Positions 1 through 5,422 of a DNA stretch of 9,841 bases are shown one piece after another; position 1 is the first letter of the stretch; every line of letters starts with the position of its first letter. The position numbers and the translations under genes were made by a program. Under the pieces are notes generated by a model, which was given only the letters and a program-made list of their open reading frames with translations, was not told the DNA's origin and searched no databases. The stretch is from an uncultured Phascolarctobacterium sp. (GTDB lineage Bacteria > Bacillota > Negativicutes > Acidaminococcales > Acidaminococcaceae): contig CAMFZA010000052.1 of the NCBI GenBank assembly GCA_946002345.1, forward strand, positions 1 through 9,841, given 5' to 3'.

Positions 1-873
1 CCGGGCACACTGAAAAATACCTCCCCTGGCACCTCCCTCCACCAGCTCCCGCTGCATGGGCGTAAAATGGTTGCGCAGCACTCGACTTTTCACCAGCTCG
101 CCCATGGCGGGATGAAAGGGCCCGGCTACTATATTGCCTGCTGCACATAGTTCCTCATCCGGCTGCAGGCCTATGCGAATGACCTTAATGCCGGCTTGAG
201 TCAGAGTTTTATAAAGGTAGGCGCTTTGCTCCACTGCCTCCTCTAAGCTTATGGGCACGAAGACGCCCTGCTCATAGCTATGAGCTAAAGGAGTATCCTT
301 GATAACTAACAGCGGATAGATGCGGGCAATATCGGGTCGCAGCTGAGCCACCCTGGCAGCAGTATCCTGCACGCTGGCAAAGTCCTGCCCCGGCATGCCC
401 ACCATCAGCTGAATGCCAGTTTTGAAGCCATACGCTTTTAACTGCTTGTGGGCAGTATAGACTGCTTCAACAGTATGCCCGCGCTCTGCTTTTTGCAAAA
501 CAGCATCATCCAGGGACTGCACACCCAGCTCCACCAGCTCCACCCCATGCTCCCTCAGCAGGGATAACACCTCAGCATTGATGTAGTCCGGTCTAGTGGA
601 AAGGCGTACACTGCCAATAATCTCCTGCTCAAGAAGTTCATCAGTTAATGCCAAAAGCTGCTTTTGCAAGTCCATGTCTAAGCCGGTAAAGGAGCCACCG
701 TAAAAGGCAGCTTCGTTAGCCTTACTAGGTCGCAGCCACTGCAGCCAGCGCTGAATTTGCGCCTTGGCACCGGGCAATGCGGCTGTTTTTTGCCCACTAA
801 TAGTCCTTTGATTACAAAAAACGCATTGATGGGGACAGCCGGCATGGGGAATAAAAATTGGTAAAATAGCCAT
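1..873 (-). CDS. Radical SAM protein, Elp3-like family (C-terminus cut off by window edge)
   Basis: The frame is open from an ATG at 873 to the window edge, giving 291 residues and no stop, so the C-terminus is missing. The [4Fe-4S]/SAM motif CxxxCxxC is at C13, C17 and C20. It is followed by the glycine-rich GGSF (59-62), STRPDYI (92-98), LGVQS (116-120) and GMPGQ (159-163), all typical of the Elp3/coproporphyrinogen-oxidase-like radical SAM branch. The late GPFHPAMGELVKSR (251-264) resembles the extra C-terminal domain found in this family. An AAAGGAAAG ribosome site sits just before the ATG. Such proteins reductively cleave SAM to start radical chemistry in the cytoplasm; the substrate of this branch is not known to me. 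No acetyltransferase domain is visible. In many Firmicutes a homologue lies between rnc and smc, so smc may follow outside the window; that is an inference. It is probably the last gene visible of the unit starting at 2214. Confidence 0.85.
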   Translation of the reverse strand, partial: MAILPIFIPHAGCPHQCVFCNQRTISGQKTAALPGAKAQIQRWLQWLRPSKANEAAFYGGSFTGLDMDLQKQLLALTDELLEQEIIGSVRLSTRPDYINAEVLSLLREHGVELVELGVQSLDDAVLQKAERGHTVEAVYTAHKQLKAYGFKTGIQLMVGMPGQDFASVQDTAARVAQLRPDIARIYPLLVIKDTPLAHSYEQGVFVPISLEEAVEQSAYLYKTLTQAGIKVIRIGLQPDEELCAAGNIVAGPFHPAMGELVKSRVLRNHFTPMQRELVEGGARGGIFQCAR

Positions 874-884
874 AATACTTTCCT

Positions 885-935
885 TTATATGACAAGAGCA
901 GGTATTGCGAGCGCATAGCAAAGCATTTTAGTCAT
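885..935 (-). CDS. Possible 16-residue micro-ORF inside the inverted-repeat region
   Basis: An ATG at 935 opens a 16-codon frame (MTKMLCYALAIPALVI) that stops with TAA at 885-887, just before the ribosome site of the radical SAM gene. An AAGGAG site lies about 10 nt upstream of the ATG. The peptide is hydrophobic. It overlaps the right arm of the inverted repeat, so the frame could be accidental, or it could be a leader peptide coupled to the next gene. There is no homology evidence. Confidence 0.15.
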   Translation of the reverse strand: MTKMLCYALAIPALVI

Positions 936-968
936 CCTCAAAATACTCCTTCACTCCACAATACCTGC
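898..968. repeat. Perfect 10-bp inverted repeat spanning 71 bp between two genes
   Basis: GCAGGTATTG (898-907) is exactly complementary to CAATACCTGC (959-968), with 51 nt between. On the minus strand a second hairpin lies inside it: AGTATTTT (947-940) pairs with AAAATGCT (929-922), including one G-U, around a 10-nt loop. There is no T-tract, so this does not look like a standard terminator. It fills most of the 107-bp gap between the HAD gene and the radical SAM gene. It could be a small dispersed repeat, a processing site or a regulatory leader. Whether it recurs elsewhere cannot be told from one window. Confidence 0.6.
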
Positions 969-980
969 CTATAACTCGCG

Positions 981-1802
981 CTAGTGTAGCTCTTGCTCCA
1001 CAGCCTGCTTAGTCAAAATAGCCTCAATGACCAGGGCTACCCCGTCATGATCATTGGAGGCAGTCACGATCTTGGCCTGGTTTTTGACCACATCCTTGGC
1101 ATTGCCCACAGCCACGCCAATACCGGCATGGGCAATCATCTTCACATCGTTGTTGGAATCGCCAATACACATGATTTCCTCCGGCTTAATGCCATAGCTG
1201 GCCGCCACAGCTTTTACTGCTTCCCATTTATTGATGCCCGGCTCCATAAGCTCTAAAAAATTATCCTTGGAGCTGGTCACATCCAGCTTGCCCTTGAACT
1301 TGGCAGCAAAATCCTGCCACACAGCCTGAAACTCCTCTGCCTTCGTCATGACGAGAATCTTATAGGGTGCTTCCTCCGTATGATAAACAGCATCTCCAAT
1401 AGCCGTGGTCTGGATGCCACTGATTTTACTGTACATGCGTGAGCATGCGTTTTCCGTATGAATCAAAATGCTGTCACCCACATAAAGCTGCAAATAATAG
1501 CCCTTCTCCCGGCAATAGGCCAACACCTCATTGGCGGTGGACAAGGTCATTTTATGCTCATACAAGACCTTGCCGCTTAAGCTGCCCTTGACCAAGGCGC
1601 CGTTGTAGGTTACCAAGGGCACATCCAGACCAAGACGCTCTGCATAAGGACGCACGGATACATACATTCTGCCCGTTGCCAAAAGGAATATCTTCCCTTG
1701 AGCCAAAGCACTTTTTATAGCAGCCTCATTGCGCGGAGAGATTTGACATTGACTATTTAAAAGCGTATCGTCCATATCACTGGCGATAAGTTTAATTTCC
1801 AT
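981..1802 (-). CDS. Cof-type HAD-superfamily sugar/nucleotide phosphatase
   Basis: This is a 273-residue HAD hydrolase of the IIB (Cof) class, whose members remove phosphate from small phosphorylated metabolites in the cytosol using Mg2+. Motif I is DMDDT, with nucleophile D9 and acid/base D11. Motif II is LATGR (T43), the motif III lysine is in NKWEAVK (K192), and motif IV is GDSNND (214-219). The C2-type cap domain lies between motifs II and III, and the length is typical for the family. I chose the ATG at 1802 because it gives the usual MEIKLIASDMD start. An in-frame ATG at 1811 is only 2 nt from the GGAG site, whereas 1802 is 11 nt away, so neither spacing is ideal. The gene overlaps the 3' end of the upstream membrane-protein gene by 11 bp and is probably translationally coupled to it. 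The physiological substrate cannot be predicted. Confidence 0.9.
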   Translation of the reverse strand: MEIKLIASDMDDTLLNSQCQISPRNEAAIKSALAQGKIFLLATGRMYVSVRPYAERLGLDVPLVTYNGALVKGSLSGKVLYEHKMTLSTANEVLAYCREKGYYLQLYVGDSILIHTENACSRMYSKISGIQTTAIGDAVYHTEEAPYKILVMTKAEEFQAVWQDFAAKFKGKLDVTSSKDNFLELMEPGINKWEAVKAVAASYGIKPEEIMCIGDSNNDVKMIAHAGIGVAVGNAKDVVKNQAKIVTASNDHDGVALVIEAILTKQAVEQELH

Positions 1803-2214
1803 TACCAGCATTGCTCCTTTTTCTAATCAAAATTTCCAAGACAATACCCACCAAAGGATATAGCAAAAGCAAGAATACCAAATGAGGCAGCGTTGTATGC
1901 ATGGTGTAGCCCGGCATGAGCTTGGCCAAGGTAATCGCACCCTCCCAAACAAAGGCCGCCACAACTACTATAGCCTTGGCCAAATCAGTATACATATGCA
2001 AGGCCTCTGCTAGTTCCCCTTGCTTAAAGGGCTTGCTCACAATGAGCCACATCAATCCTAAGCCCATATTCACAATAAAGCCCTCTATAAAGGCACCGGC
2101 CACCAAGCCACCCAAGGTTACAACCTCCAGCCAGTTGGTGCCATATTCTACCAAAAAAAAGAGCACACTTAAAGTCAGCCACATGGTGGCCCAATTATAA
2201 AACCTTTCTTTCAT
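1792..2214 (-). CDS. Four-helix integral membrane protein of unknown function
   Basis: This is a 140-residue protein I do not recognise. Hydrophobic stretches at about 8-24, 31-60 (one long or two short helices), 81-98 and 112-131 predict roughly four membrane segments. A basic C-terminal tail (RKR) suggests a cytoplasmic C-terminus. There is no signal peptide and no catalytic motif. The frame is also open from an ATG at 2232, but that codon overlaps the TATAAT -10 box at 2231-2236, so it would not be transcribed from that promoter. The ATG at 2214 is therefore the better start, although its ribosome site (GGTGAT) is weak. The 3' end overlaps the HAD phosphatase gene. The overlap suggests joint expression but does not reveal a function. 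Confidence 0.7.
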   Translation of the reverse strand: MKERFYNWATMWLTLSVLFFLVEYGTNWLEVVTLGGLVAGAFIEGFIVNMGLGLMWLIVSKPFKQGELAEALHMYTDLAKAIVVVAAFVWEGAITLAKLMPGYTMHTTLPHLVFLLLLYPLVGIVLEILIRKRSNAGNGN

Positions 2215-2230
2215 AACATCACCATGGCTC

Positions 2231-2259
2231 ATTATAACACAAAAACCTGTTTCTGAAAA
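2231..2259 (-). promoter_or_regulatory. Sigma-A-type promoter for the membrane protein/HAD/radical SAM unit
   Basis: Read on the minus strand, TTTTCA (2259-2254) and TATAAT (2236-2231) are separated by 17 nt. A TG lies just upstream of the -10 box (TGTTATAAT). Transcription should start a few bases inside the long version of the frame, which decides the start codon of the downstream gene at 2214. Confidence 0.65.
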
Positions 2260-2267
2260 CTTTATTA

Positions 2268-2296
2268 TTGTTGCATTAGCTAATCAATGGTATAAT
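2268..2296 (+). promoter_or_regulatory. Divergent promoter for yhdT-panF with palindromic spacer
   Basis: TTGTTG (2268-2273) and a perfect TATAAT (2291-2296) are separated by 17 nt. The spacer holds the perfect palindrome ATTAGCTAAT (2275-2284), a natural place for a repressor to block RNA polymerase. A second AT-rich palindrome (ATAATTAATTAT, 2292-2303) covers the -10 and the expected start site, but AT-rich palindromes arise easily by chance. The promoter is back-to-back with the one at 2231-2259. The -35 box matches consensus at only three positions. Confidence 0.55.
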
Positions 2297-2346
2297 TAAT
2301 TATTACCAGACAATTAGGAGTTAGTATCAGCAAAACCCAAAATTTG

Positions 2347-2363
2347 CCAGTATTGAGTACTGG
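2347..2363 (+). promoter_or_regulatory. Hairpin in the long yhdT-panF leader
   Basis: CCAGTA (2347-2352) and TACTGG (2358-2363) form a perfect 6-bp stem with the 5-nt loop TTGAG. It lies inside an untranslated leader of about 115 nt between the predicted transcription start (about 2303) and the yhdT start codon at 2419. No T-tract follows, so it is not a plain terminator. I do not recognise a known riboswitch here. Confidence 0.35.
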
Positions 2364-2418
2364 ATTCTTGGTTATGCTGTTGCTGTGTTGATGATTTGTT
2401 TTGGAAAGGAGCAAATGT

Positions 2419-2673
2419 ATGAAAAGAAGCGAAAAATTTCGTCAAGCCAACAGGGAAGCTCAGGCAACCTGCCTGGCGGCGGCGGCCGTCATTGTCTTTT
2501 GGTGCCTGGCCGGCTTTGGCTTAGCTGATAGCGATATTACCATTCTCCACACTCCCTTATGGGTTTGGGGTGGCTGCGTTGGCACCTGGTTTTTTGCCAT
2601 CCTTGTGACCATTTTCCTCACCGAAAAGGTCTTTAAAAACTTTGATTTAGATAGCAAGGAGGAAGAAAAATAA
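2419..2673 (+). CDS. yhdT: YhdT family (DUF997) small membrane protein, PanF partner
   Basis: This 84-residue protein has two membrane segments, at about 16-36 and 46-70, and an acidic C-terminal tail (DSKEEEK). The size and two-helix layout match YhdT/DUF997 proteins, about 80 residues, which are encoded directly before the pantothenate symporter gene panF in enterobacteria and other groups. The molecular role is not established; an accessory subunit or assembly partner of PanF is the usual guess. I chose ATG 2419 because an ideal AAGGAG site (2406-2411) lies 7 nt upstream. The frame extends back to a TTG at 2401 that would precede that site. The stop shares one base with the panF start (TAATG), implying translational coupling. 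Confidence 0.85.
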   Translation: MKRSEKFRQANREAQATCLAAAAVIVFWCLAGFGLADSDITILHTPLWVWGGCVGTWFFAILVTIFLTEKVFKNFDLDSKEEEK

Positions 2674-4166
2674 TGGGCAATATTTTGAATCTTCTTCCTG
2701 TGCTCCTGTTCCTGGTGGGCATGCTGGGTATCAGTGCTTATATTCAACGTACTTCCCACGAAAATCGTCAAAAGGACTTTGCCAAGGATTATTTCATCGG
2801 CGGTCGCACCTTGGGCGGCTTTGTTTTGGCCATGACCACCGCTGCTACCTATAGCAGCGTGAGTACCTTTGTAGGTGGTCCCGGTATGGCCTGGGTCATC
2901 GGCTACGGCTGGTTATATATGGCCATTGTCCAGGTAGTAGTCATCTTTTTGGTTTTGGGTGTTTTCGGCAAAAAAATTGCCCTCATCGCTCGTGAAATTG
3001 ATGCGGTAACCGTTATTGATGTGCTGCGTGCCCGTTATGAGTCCAATCTTTTGGCCAACATGGCAGCGCTAGTGATGGTGGCCTTCTTTTGCTCCACCAT
3101 GGTAGCGCAATTTGTAGGCGCAGCCAAGCTATTTGAAGCTGTTACCGGCTTTTCCTATGTGACTGGCTTGAGCCTGTTTGGTTTAATCGTCGTTGTTTAT
3201 ACCACCATCGGCGGCTTTAAGGGCGTCGCCGTAACCGATGCCTGCTGCGCCATTGCCATGATTGTGGGCATGTGCATTTTAATGGGCGGCATGATGAGCG
3301 CTGGCGGTGGCTTCGAAAATATGATGCAATACATCAGCACCAAGCATCCGGACATGCTGGAGCCCCTCTCCCGAGGCAAAATGCCCATTTCCCTGTACAT
3401 TAGCCAATGGCTTTTGGTTGGTATCTGTACCTTAGCTTTGCCTCAATCCGTTGTGCGTGGCATCAGCTATAAGGATACTAAGGCGCTACACCGGGCCATG
3501 ATTATTGGTACTGTTGTAATCGGTGCTATGACTCTGGTGGCAACCTGGATTGGCGTGCTCAGCAAGGGCATCCTCACCGAGGGCATCAAAGCCTATGGCA
3601 GTGTGGATAATATTATTCCCATTGCCATTGTCAAGAGCCTGTCCCCCTTCTGGGCCGGTGTTATTATTATTGGACCCATTGCCGCCACTATTTCCACTGT
3701 CTCCTCCCTGCTTTTATCCACTTCCTCCTCCATTGTCAAGGATGTGTACATGAACATGAAGGGACAAAAGGGTGAAAGCTTATCCAACAGCATGGTCAGA
3801 GTGTACAGCTTAACTGCCACCGTGGTTCTTGGTCTTGTGGTTTACGCCATTGCTATTAATCCTCCTTCTGTAATTTGGCAGATTAATATGTTTGCCTTCG
3901 GTGGCCTGGAGACAGCCTTCTTCTGGGTATTGATTTTTGGCCTGTTCTGGCCTAAGGCCAATAAATACGGTGCCATTGCTGCTATGGGCGGCGGTGTGCT
4001 GGTTTATTGCGTGACCATGGCCATGAAGATTAAATTCATGAGCCTGCACCAAATCGTTTTGGGCATCTTCTTCTCACTGCTGCTCTTCCTCATTGGCAAT
4101 GCCATGGGCAAAACCCATGATGAAAAGGTCCTACGCATCTTCTTCCCGGAAAAGTTTGAAGACTAG
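2673..4166 (+). CDS. panF: Sodium/pantothenate symporter
   Basis: This 497-residue member of the sodium:solute symporter family is predicted to import pantothenate (vitamin B5) with Na+ across the inner membrane. The protein is hydrophobic throughout, with about 13 helices. Visible family features are the GGRTLGGF loop and following helix (43-50 onward), the conserved segment ending TTIGGFKGVAVTDA (177-190), and the serine-rich helix ISTVSSLLLSTSSSIVKD (340-357), which in this family contributes to the Na2 site. The length is close to the E. coli protein (about 480 residues). Assignment to PanF rather than another family member rests on overall resemblance and on the yhdT gene overlapping its start, an arrangement conserved for panF. 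An AAGGAGG site (2656-2662) lies 10 nt before the ATG. A strong terminator follows at 4238. Uptake of this kind suggests use of exogenous pantothenate as a coenzyme A precursor. Confidence 0.88.
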   Translation: MGNILNLLPVLLFLVGMLGISAYIQRTSHENRQKDFAKDYFIGGRTLGGFVLAMTTAATYSSVSTFVGGPGMAWVIGYGWLYMAIVQVVVIFLVLGVFGKKIALIAREIDAVTVIDVLRARYESNLLANMAALVMVAFFCSTMVAQFVGAAKLFEAVTGFSYVTGLSLFGLIVVVYTTIGGFKGVAVTDACCAIAMIVGMCILMGGMMSAGGGFENMMQYISTKHPDMLEPLSRGKMPISLYISQWLLVGICTLALPQSVVRGISYKDTKALHRAMIIGTVVIGAMTLVATWIGVLSKGILTEGIKAYGSVDNIIPIAIVKSLSPFWAGVIIIGPIAATISTVSSLLLSTSSSIVKDVYMNMKGQKGESLSNSMVRVYSLTATVVLGLVVYAIAINPPSVIWQINMFAFGGLETAFFWVLIFGLFWPKANKYGAIAAMGGGVLVYCVTMAMKIKFMSLHQIVLGIFFSLLLFLIGNAMGKTHDEKVLRIFFPEKFED

Positions 4167-4237
4167 TTTTAGTAGCATATATCACACCAATAGGCGTTTC
4201 ATTTAGCTATCTAACTGAAAACAAAACAGAAACACTT

Positions 4238-4286
4238 AGCCCCCTGCTTCACTGTAAATCACAGTGCGCAGGGGGCTTTGTATTAT
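4238..4286 (+). terminator. Rho-independent terminator of yhdT-panF, possibly bidirectional
   Basis: GCCCCCTGC (4239-4247) pairs perfectly with GCAGGGGGC (4268-4276). An inner stem CACTG/CAGTG (4250-4254 with 4262-4266) lies beyond a small internal loop. The T-rich tail TTTGTATTATT follows on the plus strand. The flanking genes converge here, and a weaker U-rich stretch on the other side (after about 8 nt) might also serve the minus-strand dehydrogenase gene. Confidence 0.85.
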
Positions 4287-4316
4287 TGCCTAAAAGCTTG
4301 TGCAATGTTTATTCCT

Positions 4317-4351
4317 GTAACGAAACGTTACTCGAAATATATGTTCGTTAC
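4317..4351. repeat. Overlapping inverted repeats downstream of the dehydrogenase pseudogene
   Basis: GTAACGAA (4317-4324) is exactly complementary to TTCGTTAC (4344-4351). The left arm can instead pair locally: GTAACG (4317-4322) with CGTTAC (4326-4331) around a 3-nt loop. The palindrome CTGTACAG follows at 4358-4365. On the minus strand these lie just after the dehydrogenase stop. The rest of the gap 4167-4372, apart from the terminator, shows nothing else. Confidence 0.45.
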
Positions 4352-4372
4352 TATTTTCTGTACAGACTTGCT

Positions 4373-5332
4373 TTATTCAGCTGCAGGAATACCTTCAGCG
4401 GTCTTAATATTCCGACGCACATCCTCACAGCAAGCATGGAACTGAGCCTTTTCTTCCTCTGTCAAGGGCAGCTCCATTACCTGCTCAATGCCGTTCTTAC
4501 CAATGAGGCAGGGTACGCCCACATACACATCACGCTCGCCATACTCTCCCTCTAACAAAGTGCTAGCCGGCATAATACACTTTTCATCATTGAAGATACA
4601 GCGCACCATGCGTGCAGCAGTGGAGCAAATGCCATATTCGGTACAGCCCTTGCCGCTATAGGTTACCCAGCCACCGCCAATAGCCAGCTTTTGTAGCTCT
4701 GGCTTATCAAAGCTAATTTTTTAGGGCTATTGCTTTGGCAGTATGCTCTTGGGCACGCCGCCTACTCTTACACAGCTCCAAGCAGCCATTTGGCTCGCAC
4801 CATGCTCGCCAATCATATACGCACTAATGGATTGATGGGACACGCCAGTTTGCAGGGATAGCTTAGAAACCAAGCGAGAGGTATCAAGACCTGTGCCAGT
4901 ACCAAAAACTTGATTCTTGGGTAGGCCGCTTTCCTTCCACAACAAATGAGCAATAACATCACAAGGATTTGTGATATTCACAATATAACCCTTAAAGCCG
5001 CTGGCCATAACCTTACTAATATAGCTCTTAACCTGAGCCACCGTGTAGTTCATTTCATCCAAGCGGTTATTACTAGCACACAGCGTAATATCACCAATGC
5101 AGTTAACAATAATATCGCAATCTCCTAAATCCGCGTAAGTACCAGGAGTTACCTCTACCTTATGGGGTGCGTACATTTGTGCATCTCGTAAATCCTGCAC
5201 TTCACTAGCAAGCTTCCCTTCTTTAGCATCCACAAGCACTAGCTCGGACACAATACCTTGAATAATCAAGCTATAAGCCACGTGGGCACCTACATGCCCT
5301 AAGCCAAGCACACCAACTTTTCTTCTTTTCAC
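4373..5332 (-). pseudogene. L-2-hydroxyacid (lactate/hydroxyisocaproate-type) dehydrogenase, interrupted by two in-frame stops
   Basis: Read through, this is a 319-codon NAD-dependent enzyme of the LDH/MDH family that resembles L-2-hydroxyisocaproate dehydrogenase (about 310 residues) from memory of that protein. The Rossmann motif GLGHVG is at 10-15 and the ribose-binding D35 is in LVDAK. The substrate-loop Arg is R90. The catalytic pair lies in GLDTSR (D150, R153), and the proton-relay His in GEHG is H177. Codon 202 is TAG (4727-4729) and codon 204 is TAA (4721-4723). Before and after them the same frame continues with good family sequence (GGGWVTYSGKGCTEYG and onward), and the spacing is near normal. 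I chose GTG 5332 as start because GAGGAGG lies 8 nt upstream; an open extension to 5377 precedes that site. The truncated product would lack about the last 118 residues, including substrate-binding elements, so it is likely inactive. Two nonsense substitutions, paired frameshifts around the A6 tract, or sequence error are possible causes. Confidence 0.85.
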
Positions 5333-5370
5333 AATATTTTCCTCCTCATTTCCTAAATAATTAAACATAA

Positions 5371-5416
5371 AGAGCAAGCACCAGCAAGTCTAAGTGACGC
5401 CCTTGGCACTTGCTCT
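5371..5416 (-). promoter_or_regulatory. Mutually exclusive hairpins between larA and the dehydrogenase gene (possible attenuator)
   Basis: On the minus strand AGAGCAAG (5416-5409) pairs perfectly with CTTGCTCT (5378-5371), 8 bp, followed by the T-rich TTATGTTTAATT. The same left arm can instead pair 7 bp with the nearer ACTTGCT (5389-5383), which would prevent the larger stem. A third short option, AAGTG/CACTT (5411-5407 with 5396-5392), also competes. It lies in the 90-bp gap after the larA stop and before the GAGGAGG site of the dehydrogenase. It might terminate or modulate read-through, or simply protect the larA mRNA end. The T-tract is weak. Confidence 0.4.
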
Positions 5417-5422
5417 ATAAAA

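Noticed and set aside
2374..2391. Five-residue upstream ORF (ATG CTG TTG CTG TGT TGA) in the yhdT leader
   Set aside because: It has no ribosome binding site and a sequence this short arises readily by chance.
2401..2418. TTG start giving six extra residues to YhdT
   Set aside because: It would start before the strong AAGGAG site at 2406-2411, which is ideally placed for the ATG at 2419.
3593..3820. Open frames on both strands within panF
   Set aside because: They lie inside panF in other frames, have low-complexity composition and no initiation signals.
4286..4609. Two overlapping short frames at the dehydrogenase 3' end, one plus strand and one minus strand starting at 4609
   Set aside because: The minus-strand piece is the C-terminus of the interrupted dehydrogenase in the same frame, not a separate gene. 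The plus-strand piece is its antisense shadow.
5333..5377. Upstream ATG starts for the dehydrogenase
   Set aside because: They precede the GAGGAGG site that serves the GTG at 5332, and the family N-terminus starts shortly before KVGVLGLG.
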